64,000 nucleotides of DNA from NCBI RefSeq assembly GCF_030272615.1, contig NC_081413.1, positions 608,258,209-608,322,208 on the forward strand. Reading direction: 5' to 3'. Made by a program: the position numbers and the translations under genes. The stretch is from Cryptomeria japonica. Its lineage: Eukaryota > Streptophyta > Pinopsida > Cupressales > Cupressaceae. This document shows positions 49,731 to 61,165 of this stretch, in pieces; the stretch's first letter is position 1, and each line of letters opens with the position of its first letter. Under the pieces are notes generated by a model, which saw nothing but the letters and a program-made list of their open reading frames with translations, had not been told where the DNA came from and made no database searches.

Positions 49731-49760
49731 GGACTGTGTGCACTCTGAGCGCCACAGTCC
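49731..49760 (+). other. Leader hairpin with GGACTGTG/CACAGTCC arms
   Basis: Perfect 8-bp stem around a 14-base loop, 130 bp before gag. The left-edge copy has GGACCGTG/CACGGTCC at the same place, a change in both arms that preserves pairing. Weaker copies occur near 49109-49140 and inside each LTR. Confidence 0.55.
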
Positions 49761-49888
49761 CGGACATTTTTTCCGAAATTTCGGGAGATTGTCCTGATTG
49801 CATTTAACAGCTTAAATCTAGGAGATAGGCTGATTTTATTGAAATTTGCTACCTATAAAATTCAAAATCTTCTCTCTCTCTTTAGTGC

Positions 49889-52864
49889 ATGAGTTTTACA
49901 ACAATAAGCCCTACTTACACTATTCCCGTTAGACGAAGCCTTAGAATTAAGTCTTTCCAAGGTGTAGTTACTGAGGAGATGGAACCTAATTTGAATGGCC
50001 TTTTTAACGAGGACATGGGTAATTCCTCTAATCCTCTTAATGATGAAGAAACTCTCCATGAGGTTTCTGTAGAACAACTTTCAAAATTGGATAACCAATT
50101 TCATGATTTTCGACAATGGATGTCTCAAGAATACCCTGATAGTGAAGCTCTTTCATTAATTGAGGGTCTAAAACGTATGGTTCAAAGTGATAAGAATGGA
50201 ATTGATATTTTGCGTGGTATTGCACACATTGTGGATTCGAATGTGATGCCGATGAAGAGTTGTGCCGAAACTTTGGGTTATACACAACCTCCTACTCAAG
50301 TTAATCATTCTATTCCTTTGACGACTCCTATTGCTAGTATACCTACTTTTACATCAAACATAATGACTACTTCAATACAAGACATTCCACCTATGATCAC
50401 CAGTCATGGGGGCAATCCCTCTTCTTCAATCAACCCTCTTCCTTCATTCAATCCAACTTCTTCATTCATTCCTTCAGTGAGTGTTCCTATTATATCTCCA
50501 CAAATGAACATGACGCAATGGGGCAATTCGTTTAATCATTCCATTCCTCCTTGTAGTGTTCCTCCTGTCCAATCATCTCCTATGACTAACTATCATAGTG
50601 TCCCACCACCTTACTCTCTACCTTCTTTCAATAACATAACACCTCCATCACAATCTAACACATCTAATATGAACTCTTCGACTGAAGCGACCATTAACAA
50701 TCTTGCACAAACTGTCTCTTCTTTACAGCAACAAATTGCCTCTATGAATCAATCTAAGTTTAGTGTGCCCACATTTGATGTTGCGAGCCCACTTTCTCTT
50801 GACATTGATCAAGCTATCCCCCCTAAACATGTTGAAATTCCGCATTTGGAGCTTTATAATTGTAAGGGTAATCCTTTAACACATGTTAAGACCTTTCAAA
50901 CAATATGTACCGATTTTGCTTCTGACCAAAAATTGCTTGCAAAACTGTTTACTAGAACATTAAGAGATAAAGCCCTACAATGGTATTGCTCGTTGCCTTC
51001 TTATTCTATTACTTCTTTCGAACAACTTGCAAATGCTTTTATTCAACAATTTCAAAACAATATAAGTCCTAAAGTTACTTTGATTGATTTAATGCATTGT
51101 AAACAAGGTGTTAAAGAAAAAGTGACTGATTTCATTGGTAGATATAAGCATTTGTATGCTCAAATTTCTTTTCCAGTGCCTGACAATGATATTCAAAGAA
51201 TCTTTATTTCTAATTTACAAAAAGATATTAGAGAAAAACTCCTCTTTTCTGAGTTTACTTCTTTCCAACAGTTGTGTGCAACTCTTCACAATTATCAACT
51301 TACTGTGAGTCAAATGGAACAAGCAAATCCTATGACTCCGAGTGATAAGGGTGATAGTAGTCAACAACCATTTGGGAAGTTTAAACCGAACAGAGAGTCC
51401 ATTAAATTCAATCAAAACATCATCAACAACAATGTGAATGCAGCATCAGGTGTGCCTCCTATTTCTAAGTTTTTCAGGAAAGAAAGAAAGTTTACCCCTT
51501 TGAATGAATCATTGCATAGTATTATGAATAAGTTATTGGAACAAAATATGCTTACCCTTCCTCCTATAAGGCAAATAGATCTTGCAAAGATTAATTCACC
51601 CTATTTTGATAACAAATCTTTTTGTCAATTTCATCGTCATCCTGGGCATGATACTGAAAAATGTTTTGCTTTGAAGGGTAAAATTCAAGATTTGATTGAT
51701 AATAATACTATCTCTGTTTCTGGTGTGAATGATAAAGGCAACACATCTGTAGCTCCTCCTAACCAAAATCTTAAGATTTTTACTAATCCATTGCCTTCTC
51801 ATACCTCTCATGCGATTGATACTACTGATTCCTCTGTCTCACCTGATGATCTTGTGTCTATGACTCCGAATGTGATTAACTTTGTGGAGCAGCAGAAAAT
51901 CCCTAAAGAATCTTCCATCACATTTGATTCCAGTGAAACTATTAGGGCACCTGATGGTCCTTTATATATAGTTGCAAAAGTCAAGAATACACCTTGTCGT
52001 GGAGTTCTTATCGATCCTTCTTGCATGGTGAATGTCATTACTGAAGAGTTTCTTTTTACTTTGCAATTGAATCAAGTAATCTATGACGAAACAAATGTGG
52101 TTGTGAAACTATTTGATGCATTTTCTTCTCCTGCAATTGGTTCTATTACATTACCTATTGAGGTCCATAACAAATCCCTTGATGTGGACTTTGCTATTAT
52201 TCCATCATCCGAACAATTTCGTGTGAAGCTAGGCTATCCTTGGCTATCTTCCATGAAAGCTATTGCTTCTCCTATTCACAAGTGTTTGAAATTTCCCCAT
52301 AATGGTGAAGTTGTTACTGTCAATCATAGTCTCTTTAAACCAGCTGAAAGAACTTCTAGCGTTCCTATTGATTACTTTTGGCCTAAACAATTTCAATCTC
52401 TTCCTCCGCGAAGTGATCATCTTTTCAAATCTTATCAAAAGTGGAAAAAAGATATGATCCTATCTCTAAGTGAACCTAGAACACCCAAACTTGACATTCC
52501 TATCATTCTTGAGAAGGAAGTTCTTCCTTTGAAAGATAAAACTAATGTCTTTCCTCAAGAAGATTCCCAACCCATCCCTATGGATGTGACTATGCCTATA
52601 TCTAATAAACTTCCTAAAAGTAGACCTATACGTCCTCGTCATGATGGACTTGGTCTCCTTCCCAAACCAAATATTCCTCCCTTATATGGAGCAGTTCCTC
52701 CTCCTTCCTCTTATGGAGAGAAGAGAGCTTCCTCTTCTCCTATTGTTCAACCTAAGAGACCACAACCTAAACACCCAAGTAATAAGGATGAGAACATTCC
52801 TCCTCTTCAATCTTCGCAACTTCCTACTAAGACTAGACGAAATCGTTCTGCACGTGAACGCTGA
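49889..52864 (+). CDS. gag: Gag with CHHC knuckle and inactive-looking protease domain (991 codons)
   Basis: Residues 1-300 are a Pro/Ser/Asn-rich linker. Residues ~311-475 form the Retrotrans_gag capsid domain (YNCKGNPLTHVKTF entrance, TLRDKALQWYCSLP, FQNNISPKVTLIDL). At 579-592 FCQFHRHPGHDTEKC gives C-x2-H-x4-H-x4-C, the knuckle form common in Tat/Athila-like Gypsy gag. Residues ~695-805 resemble a retropepsin (GVLIDPSC at 705-712, LGYPWL at 781-786, KFP at the end). The catalytic D-S/T-G triad reads D709-P-S, and the later LGRPW-type motif is LGYPW, so proteolytic activity is doubtful. The C-terminus is Pro-rich, then basic. It ends at two adjacent TGA codons. The start is supported by the aligned ATG in the left copy. 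Confidence 0.93.
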   Translation: MSFTTISPTYTIPVRRSLRIKSFQGVVTEEMEPNLNGLFNEDMGNSSNPLNDEETLHEVSVEQLSKLDNQFHDFRQWMSQEYPDSEALSLIEGLKRMVQSDKNGIDILRGIAHIVDSNVMPMKSCAETLGYTQPPTQVNHSIPLTTPIASIPTFTSNIMTTSIQDIPPMITSHGGNPSSSINPLPSFNPTSSFIPSVSVPIISPQMNMTQWGNSFNHSIPPCSVPPVQSSPMTNYHSVPPPYSLPSFNNITPPSQSNTSNMNSSTEATINNLAQTVSSLQQQIASMNQSKFSVPTFDVASPLSLDIDQAIPPKHVEIPHLELYNCKGNPLTHVKTFQTICTDFASDQKLLAKLFTRTLRDKALQWYCSLPSYSITSFEQLANAFIQQFQNNISPKVTLIDLMHCKQGVKEKVTDFIGRYKHLYAQISFPVPDNDIQRIFISNLQKDIREKLLFSEFTSFQQLCATLHNYQLTVSQMEQANPMTPSDKGDSSQQPFGKFKPNRESIKFNQNIINNNVNAASGVPPISKFFRKERKFTPLNESLHSIMNKLLEQNMLTLPPIRQIDLAKINSPYFDNKSFCQFHRHPGHDTEKCFALKGKIQDLIDNNTISVSGVNDKGNTSVAPPNQNLKIFTNPLPSHTSHAIDTTDSSVSPDDLVSMTPNVINFVEQQKIPKESSITFDSSETIRAPDGPLYIVAKVKNTPCRGVLIDPSCMVNVITEEFLFTLQLNQVIYDETNVVVKLFDAFSSPAIGSITLPIEVHNKSLDVDFAIIPSSEQFRVKLGYPWLSSMKAIASPIHKCLKFPHNGEVVTVNHSLFKPAERTSSVPIDYFWPKQFQSLPPRSDHLFKSYQKWKKDMILSLSEPRTPKLDIPIILEKEVLPLKDKTNVFPQEDSQPIPMDVTMPISNKLPKSRPIRPRHDGLGLLPKPNIPPLYGAVPPPSSYGEKRASSSPIVQPKRPQPKHPSNKDENIPPLQSSQLPTKTRRNRSARER

Positions 52865-52867
52865 TGA

Positions 52868-53332
52868 AAGCGTCGTCTTAGAGCTCAGGCAGCTGCTTCT
52901 CAAACTTCGCAATCCCCAAAAACACCTTCAGCTAGTATTATTCCATTTTCTCCTCAGCCAACGATTGAGCCGAAATCCCCTAAACATAAGATGCATGATG
53001 GTCTTGATCCTGTGCGAGTTAAAGATCCTATTTTTATAAATCTTGATGATGATATAGATGAAAATGTTATTCATGATGCAAATGTTACTCCTGTTCATTC
53101 TGATAGTGAATATGAATATGTTGATGTTGATAACCATTTATCTAACGAGTTTTCTAAAGCACTTATCCTAGCTCCTAGACAAGAACAACGTGGCTCGGAA
53201 CATGAACGTAGCCCTTGTTTGGATCTTGTGATAGCTCCATCTGCTGTGTTGAATGTTCCTCCTCTAGCATGTTTCCTGCCTTCCCGAAATATTGATCAGC
53301 AAGATTGGGGGGTAGATGACGTGCTAGACTAG
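52868..53332 (+). pseudogene. In-frame continuation of gag after two TGA stops
   Basis: Directly after TGA TGA (52862-52867) the same frame stays open for 154 codons. It starts with a basic patch (KRRLRAQ), passes an acidic region (NLDDDIDENVIHD, SDSEYEYVDVD) and ends at 53332. Arg codons dominate both sides of the stops (RSARER before, KRR after), and CGA-to-TGA changes at methylated CpG sites would explain two adjacent stops. The alternatives are read-through or a separate ORF starting at the ATG at 52991. Confidence 0.6.
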
Positions 53333-54073
53333 TTTCATTAGCATAGCAGACTCTCTCCTCCTCTCTTGATCTCTTGTGTTACTTCTTCTATGTGTTATTC
53401 TCATTCTTCTATTTGTTGTCCTTAGTGTTGTCTACTTGAGGACGATGCAAAGCATTGAGATCTCTTGGTCTCTCTCATGTTGACTCAAAAGACACATGTG
53501 TTCCCTTCTTCTAGGTGACCTTCCTTGATTGGGGAATGAAGAACAATTATGCATACATACATATGATATACATGAATTATCATACAGCATACTGACCCCG
53601 AGGAAAGCGAAGTCACCTCGTGCTTTGTGTTTTGTGTCTATTATCCTTGGGTTTATCTCACACTTGGGGGCTAAATCCTTGTGATAACGTGCTCCTTTCC
53701 CTTTTTTTCATTTCTTATATCTATCACTACCTTAAAGCAATCACCCCCGGTGAGGCGTGTGCGATCGCTTTAACGTAGGGGGGCATACATCTCGTTCATA
53801 TCTTTTTCAAGATACTTGAAAATTTCTTGACAAATTTAGCTTTGCCTTGAAAATTTTTGATATCTTTCTTGCATGACTCATAGTGAGGGAACCTTACTAC
53901 TGACAGTCATGGTTCTCCCTCGTGATCTTCCCTTTTACTTTGTCAATCGAAGTCGTAAGATCCTTAGTCCATTGGGGGCTTGGTGTATCTTGCCTCCTTA
54001 ACGTGGTGAAAGTTTTTCAATGTTGTTTCCTTGTACTTTACCGGAAGTATTGGCATACGCTTATACTCCCGCT
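53333..54073 (+). other. Non-coding region before the polypurine tract
   Basis: About 740 bp with no ORF and no trace of pol domains in any frame, the place where reverse transcriptase and integrase would be in an autonomous Gypsy element. Confidence 0.7.
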
Positions 54074-54088
54074 AAGGTGGGGGCTAAA
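54074..54088 (+). promoter_or_regulatory. Polypurine tract
   Basis: AAGGTGGGGGCTAAA immediately before the 3' LTR; purine-rich with two pyrimidine interruptions. Confidence 0.7.
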
Positions 54089-55306
54089 TGTAGCGTCCTA
54101 AAATTGCGACACTTGCAATTTCGACTGCATTTGGGTCTTCACGATGGCGATGCAACACGGAACCTGAATGGAGACCCCGAAACTTGTTCATGACACCAAA
54201 AACTGCATTTCTCAGCACCCTGGCCTGATCCTCCTTGCACCCCGCTGTCCCTGGAGGTGGGACCATGGCGCCCAACGCCCTGGTCCCCCAGGACCATGGC
54301 GCCCAGCGCCCTGGTCCCTGGCCCTATTTTGGGCCCGGTCTCTTATGGGGCTTCGGGTCTTTATGTTTGCAAATTGGAAAATAACATTTCCTGGTCGGCC
54401 TAAGGTCGGGAAAATCAGTCTTTTAACCCTAATTGACAAGTATATAAACTACTTTTCCTCTCTCATTTTGGTAAGAGGGAAAAAGGCGGAAACGATATTC
54501 AAGCATTCAAACATTCAAGCATTCAAGCATTCCTTCAAGCAATTGATCATTCTAAGTCTCCATTCAAGGCTAAGTGTTGCATTCAAGACAAGGATTCAAC
54601 CATTGAAGAGGAGATCACTTACAACACATTACATACAACAACATTTACACCTTCGCATGTAAGAATACAAACATTCTCACAACAAGGTATCAGTACTTGT
54701 TTACATTACAAACATTTACATTTACAGCATTCTCATTTCTTGGTTAATTCCAAAACCGGGGTTTGACCTAAAGGCAAACCCCTCATCCCTAACCCCCCAA
54801 TCGTCCTCTCTTTTCTGTGTAGGTTGCAAGTACGCGGCTGTAATTGAAGATCTGGAATCCTTGTGCAGAGACGAACAGATCCACCTTCGTTTCGCGGATT
54901 TTTCGAAGGACCGTGTGCACGTCGGGCGCCATCGTCCCGTCAACTTTCGCTCAAATTTGCAGAACAGCACCGTCTCGACATTTTACTGCTAATTCCAGGT
55001 CCGCAGCTTCATATCATAACCCTATCTCTATTTATAAGCGAATATTTCCCACTTTACATGCATTCCTAGCTTAATCTTTCTATCTACATTTCTTTACAAA
55101 AGAGGGTATCCTTGATGTCTTAACCCTTGAAACTCATATAGAATCCAATCTTGCATTGCGTGGGATTGGATCTTGTGGGTTTCGACCCCTCTTTTGAATG
55201 TAAAGTCTCTCCTAAGTGAAAACCATCAACCCTAGTGACTCTCCCTTCTCTCTCCTCGGAGTTGGGAAGGGGAGAACGACTAGGGTTCGATTTTTTCCGC
55301 TTTACA
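54089..55306 (+). repeat. 3' LTR (1218 bp)
   Basis: Matches the 5' LTR except for 14-16 substitutions by eye, an extra 31-bp hairpin unit (two in total), an extra 8-bp ATTCAAGC-type unit near 54520 and a 2-bp deletion near 54822; these indels account for the 37-bp length difference. Confidence 0.95.
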
Positions 55307-55311
55307 GTAAT

Positions 55312-57721
55312 TAAATTTGAATTTTCCAGAAATAGTTAGACTAAAATTTTAAGACAATGGTCTAACACTAAACACAGAAATGTGAAAATTTATTGCACGA
55401 ATGACAAGCTTTTCATCAAATTAAATAAAAAACACATCCATCTTTATTATAGGAATTATGTGTTCGTAACTATATTAATATTAATAAGATATGTGGCCTC
55501 TCAAATGAATGAAATATTTTTCACTAAGCCTTTACATAATAAAAATTTGATGATCATTTTCTATCTTCTCATAACATTTTTCACTAAACGTTTATATAAT
55601 ACAAATTTGTTTATCATTTTCTATTTTCCCATACTCAAGTCTCTAGAAAATTCAAACACAAGTTATTATATTCATATTTGACTCTCTTTTTTAAGGGAGG
55701 CTTACCTCACTAAACATCTCGTTGTATTTTGGTACTAGTCAATTGACATCTATATTGATTAGCTAGGTTTATGCATATACCCCTTTGATGCCCCTCTTTC
55801 TCTTCTTCCTTTAAGACTTGTCAACGTTTTTGTCCATTCAGAAAGCATTTAAGTCATTTGGACCAGTCTCCTAAAACCTCTCAACTCCAATTTCACTTTC
55901 TCTAACTAATATTTTCTATGACAGTTATAACACCATTTTCTAATCTAGAATACCTTTTGACAATCTAAAGGTTTCTTTACACCTTTTACAAGTTGATGTC
56001 TAACTTCCCTCACAAAAATGGGAGCTATCATATTCTATATATGGATAGAGATAGGTTTATGAGACGATGTATTTCTGTGTGCTGCTACTAGAGGATTTTA
56101 GGCCACTTAGTTTCATACCAAACATCTAGATCAATTTGTATACCATGTTTAGAACTGACTTATCCTACTTGCCTACTACCTACGGAAATGGTGTAAAGAT
56201 GGCATACTAAAATGGTGTGTTAGTTGTTGGGACATGTGAATAGATAAGCATCCTAGTTGGGATCGTTCAGCATGCCTCTCATGGCCTATCATGATGCTAG
56301 GCAATGATCCAATTGAATTGGATCTATTTCAAGCTTTCGTTACAAACATGATATTGGTTTCCAATCTTGATTTTAGCATTAGCTTTTAACTATTATTAAT
56401 TTCTTTGAGAAATTACATCTATTAGTGTGATTATTTGTTCCAACATTAATATATATAATTATACATGGAATGTATGCATTGGGTTTACTAAATGCTTATA
56501 TTATTTAGGGTCAATTAATTATTCATATCTAAGATTTCTTTCTACCATAATTACTAATGATTTTTTTAGGTTTTCTCAAATACTAACAAACAAAAGAACA
56601 ATTCATTTTAATATTTTGAAAATGTCAAATACCTATAAATATAGGTATAGAATAAATAGTAATTAGATGCAAGGTTGAATGATTTGTTGGCTCACCAAGC
56701 ATGAGTTATCTCATAAAACCTTTAAGTTTCTATTACTAAGGGAGAAGCATTACAATTCATATCAGGATCGTGCCTTCTATGGTTTTTTATATTGGAGAAA
56801 GCGAAGCAGATTCAACCTTGGAAAATGGTACCTACAACTCATGACCCACTATTATCATTTTGTAATCATAAAAGATAATATAAATTGATTAAATAAAAGT
56901 TATGTTTACAAAGTTTTGCTCCAAGAGATCTCAAATTTATTTGTTCCATAAAATTGAAAAAGTGCTAGATTCCAGGAACAAAAACTATTCTCCAGCTAAC
57001 TTTTATGACTTTTATGATATGCAAATTTATGTGTATGTGTATATGTTTATATCTATTTATTATATATACATTGTATATGTGTATAGAGAGATAAAGGTCA
57101 GGATTGGGATGTGGGGAATAGAGGCCGTATTCAGAAGTTTTATGTATGATAGTCTAGAGATTTTAAGTATAACAGAAAATTATTAAAAATATAAAATTAC
57201 ATACTTATATTCTTATAGACAATATATATGTATATTTAGTTTTCATATTTTTGATAATCTTTAAAAAAATTAAATATAATAGAAATTTTTAAGAGACTCA
57301 TAGATGTTTGTACTCACCTAATAGACCTCTTTCTACAAGACACTAACCTTCTATATCTTCATTTCACTTGTAAAAACTAAAACTACATTACACCATTAAA
57401 CATGATTGGAGTTGGATTTGATTTGTAATTTATAATAAGTTTACACTATTTTTATAATATTTTATGTACATATGTATCCCCACTTAAATTACTTATGTTT
57501 CTCCCATTTAAGTATCCTGAAAGTTTAAACACTCGATAAAGGTGTGCATTACTCATTCTAAACAACTCACCTGCATAAATGCAGAAACATGTAGATTTAA
57601 AACAAACCCTCCCTCCAATTCCAATCCATAAAAACCTAAAAAATATATTAACAGTAGCTATTGATCTCCAAGCTCCAAATTCGTGTAAAATATTTATTGC
57701 TAGAATGAAAAATCTACTTAC
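55312..57721. other. AT-rich intergenic DNA
   Basis: No gene, repeat boundary or RNA recognised. Near 57570 a minus-strand TTTATGCAG acceptor-like site opens a short frame (to about 57455), which could be another exon of the gene at 57722-57905, but its phase does not fit. Confidence 0.5.
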
Positions 57722-57905
57722 CATAGCCTTGCAAAGCATAGAGAATGAAATGTCACCAGCAGACTCATCCAGAGGCTTCAACGAAATTAGTTTTAGAGGA
57801 CTCGTGGATACCGGCCAACTATTAGCAACTTTAATAAATGCTTTGATTCCTCCAAACACATGGACAGTTATAACTTGATCCCTCTCCGAATAACTAAAAG
57901 AGTTC
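57722..57905 (-). CDS. Candidate exon of an unrecognised spliced gene
   Basis: On the minus strand a TTTTTTGACAG acceptor precedes 184 bp with one open frame, followed by the donor CTATG|GTAAGT. The 61 residues include SYSERDQVITVHVFGG, IKAFIKVANSWPVSTSP and LKLISLKPLDESAGDIS, with even, non-repetitive composition unlike the surrounding DNA. The incoming phase leaves one base and the exon ends on a codon. I do not recognise the family. It may belong with the exons at 62321-62452 and 63335-63390, same strand and upstream, but the linking exons were not found. Confidence 0.55.
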
Positions 57906-58419
57906 CTGTCAAAAAATAAATAAACAATGAGAAATTTTACATAATGTCCAAATATAAAAGATTGCATGATGAATGCGTGCTTAACGTGTGTATCTAGTTC
58001 TTACATTTTTGGAGAAATCTTATACTGAGATAAATGATTATTCAAACTACGTCACAATTTCAATTGATAATTTATTTTTTATGAGATATTTACAACATTT
58101 CAGAATTTACATTAGGATCGTAAGGCTACTTAATATAGTAATCTAGCCCATGCACTAGGCCCGCTGAATCGGCCTGGCTTTGGAAGGAACGGAGCCTACA
58201 CAGCAACCAGCAACAAACAACTTTGAACTGACAGAGTAAGGATTTTAGTCATGCACACACAATATAAGAATGCTGAAACCTCCTAAATTTGAGACTTACA
58301 AGTTCTTGTTTGCCCTGTAACCAAACTAAGGGCAGTTTGTTGAGAACTCAACCTAGGAGACGAAAATTTGTGATGCCAGAATTTAAAATCTTATTGAACA
58401 AACAATGAAGGGGAAACAA

Positions 58420-58432
58420 GGTTCTGATACCA
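58420..58432 (-). promoter_or_regulatory. Primer-binding-site remnant of an LTR element
   Basis: The minus strand reads TTGTATCA then GT and TGGTATCAGAACC, the arrangement of an LTR end followed by an initiator-tRNA-Met primer site (first ten bases match). The associated LTR would lie above 58435; its start was not found. Confidence 0.5.
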
Positions 58433-60321
58433 ACTGATACAAGCACACACAAAGTACAAAAAACAAGAGACTAAGTCATAAAAAAATTTAATGCGCTCTC
58501 GTAATAAAAAAGGGTTAAATAGATTTTCAATGTGAATGAGGCCTGATAATGTTAGCACGAAATGGCCAAGCACATCCAAAGTACTATAACTTGGGAAGCA
58601 AGATACACCTCAATCAATTTCGTCCAAGATAGCAAAAAGTGAAAATTTTGGCGAAACATATGTCCAGAGATTTTAGAAAATCCCAGTAAGAAATTGCCCA
58701 ACAACAAGAAGCAATCAAAAGCTTACTTAGCTAAATTAAAGAAGTGACTTAACAATAACTTGTCCAAGATCATGAAATGTGAGGTAGATGAAGCAAGACT
58801 AAGGAATATTGAGATAGAATGCCAATGATAGAATGTACCGTTAGAGAGAACAAGAAGCAGCGAAGGGTGAGTGCAACCAAATAATCGAAGAGTGATCAGT
58901 TGAAAGAAACTTGCGGAGTCGAAATATTCAAGAGATTGCATCAGAAATTAAATGCAAAATCGAATAATCAAAGGGAGAAATTTACTGAACCAAGGATGCA
59001 ATAATTCAAATAAATGTGTATGGGGATACCACCATAGATCAAAAAAAAAAATTAAATAGTATGTAAAAAATTAAATGAATAAAAATATAAGTATAGCATA
59101 AAAAACACTAAAAAGAAAAGCAAACCATTAAAATTTTCCAGTGCAAAAAAGAGATTAGGGAATGAGGTCAATTATTTAGTTATAAGTAGGTAGCGCTAGG
59201 GGCTATTTTGGCTTTTTTTTTTTTCTTAATTTCATTTTTCAATAGAAGACTGCTGTTCAAGTCAGGTAACACTTTATAGCACTAAAAAGGTTAAAAAATG
59301 CTCTTAAACCTACACATTTCTAGAATATACTTTTGTGTGTAAGAAATTTTCTCCAAATTTAGAACATTCTTTTTCATAAAATATTTGTGAACTAACTAAA
59401 AACTTGAATATCAAAATTAATTTATGAGTTCCTTGACAAAATGGTGGGATGCGGTAAAGCTAAGGGTATTAACATAAACAGTGTCTTTACATATCTAGCT
59501 AGGATATCTCATTTATAGGATTGACCTATTTACACTTAGCTTAAGTTTACTTAGGTTTTTTATTGTATTTGTCTCATTTTATGTGGTTGAGGCATGTGTC
59601 GTCATCATTTGAGACACCTATTGCATGCATACTTGTCACATGCTCACACACTTGTCATGTGAACTCTTAAGTGTTGCATCTTTTGAGGGATAGCCAAAGC
59701 TTCACTTCTAAATTCCTACCACCTCTACCTTGCCAATATATGCAACGTTCATCATTGTTTATTAAGCACTCTTCGTTTTCATAGGATACACATTATTGTT
59801 CATATCTGTTCACTAGAGGGAGGGAGGTTACCAACTCATGCTTCCAAATCTTGGCATTCTCCAACATGGTATCTAAGCCATGAATGCACATTCCTTCTTG
59901 CATTAAGGTGACTACAACACTTAGTCCTATCATTGGAGCATCCCTGAGCCATATAGACATCGCCATTGTGTTCAAAAAGCCCAAGAAACATAAAAATATC
60001 CTTCGTTTCGTCAATTTTTGTGATGTCCCCTTTTTGGATTACCGTAAAATCACAAATTCAAGACAAACTTGCTAGTTAATTTCATTTTCAACATAAACTA
60101 TGGTGTAATCCCTGCAATAATGTTTAGCCAATATTTGAAATGTAATTCATAAGACCAATTAGGGTTCTAATAGCATACAAATGTTCACATATAATCAATT
60201 GTACTAATAATCATTTGCAATAGAATTCCCTAATTAAATCATATAATGTTCATTGAACGTAAAAGTAAATAAGCAATTAAAATCACATACTTAAATCTAC
60301 AGTTCAACCATAATAGGGGTT

Positions 60322-60735
60322 GAATGAGGGGAGCACAATAAGGTGCCCAAAGCATCCTTCAAGCTAAGCCCAAAGGTGGATACAACAACCACTTGGCCCA
60401 CATGTGGCAGGACGTCATCGATCCAACATGGAGTGGTCTACCTAGTGGGGGAGCTCATCTCTACCCTCCCCAATTCATATCACCTTATTCACTCGATTAT
60501 GATTGTGACTTCTCTTAATTCAATTCCAACAATCAACCATCGTTGAGGTTGGAAAGGAAACCGCAATAGGGTACTTGAAATAGTCCTCTTATCTAAGCCC
60601 AAGGGTAGAGTACAACACCCTCCTTGGCCCGAATGTGGTAGGACATCATCCAACCATCATGGGTTGGCCCACTTAGAAGAGAACTTCATATCTGCTCTTC
60701 CCCCTTGTATTCCTTACTCGCCTCCACATAATTGC
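60322..60735 (+). repeat. Diverged tandem duplication, ~240-bp offset
   Basis: Both copies contain a TAAGCCCAA start, a TGGCCCACATGTGGCAGGAC-like block and an ATCATCCAACCATCATGG-like block. Similarity is clear but modest. Confidence 0.65.
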
Positions 60736-61061
60736 TTGTTGGGGAATAAGTAACTTAATGAATAAGGAATACCATTTCATATTATTGCCTATACAAAATA
60801 TATAAAGGTAATGTATTATATATACTATCACATTGCATACCACAATTATTTACTATATCACCAAATTGCTGAATGAAAATGCAGGTTCTTATATTAGAGA
60901 TGAACTGGTCTGATTCCTTGATCTTGTTCGATGTCTTTCTTAAATTGAAATATCTCCTTAAGTAGCCTTCAATTTACCATGGAGGGTTATGTCCCTTCCT
61001 TTGGTCACAGCCCTTTTCAAGAGTGGTGTCTCTTCCAACTCATGGTTGTTAACATGCTGAA

Positions 61062-61165
61062 ATCACTGCCTTTATCCATAATGAGATTCGCTGCCTTTAT
61101 TAACAATGATATCACTGCCTTGATTAATGATGAGATCGCTGCCTGGATTGATATCGCTGCTCCAC
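61062..61165 (+). repeat. ~25-bp minisatellite, ATCRCTGCCTTTATTAA-type unit
   Basis: About four and a half units of 18-26 bp, each with ATC(A/G)CTGCCT followed by an ATT(A/G)A(C/T)-type spacer. Confidence 0.8.

Larger units (their letters stand above)
47524..55306 (+). mobile_element. Complete TR-GAG-like LTR retrotransposon
   Basis: LTRs at 47524-48704 and 54089-55306 begin TGTAGCGTCC and end CGCTTTACA. A perfect 5-bp target duplication, GTAAT, flanks the element (47519-47523 and 55307-55311). The 5384-bp interior has a primer-binding site, a 1.2-kb leader, a Gag plus protease-like ORF, ~750 bp of non-coding DNA and a polypurine tract. No reverse transcriptase, RNase H or integrase is present in any frame. 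By eye the LTRs differ at 14-16 bases over ~1.18 kb, so it inserted much more recently than the Copia and LINE copies. The known category is terminal-repeat retrotransposon with GAG domain; movement would depend on a partner element. Confidence 0.93.

Noticed and set aside
57579-57878. Plus-strand 99-codon ORF
   Set aside because: Antisense to the minus-strand exon, which has proper acceptor and donor sites; the plus strand has none.
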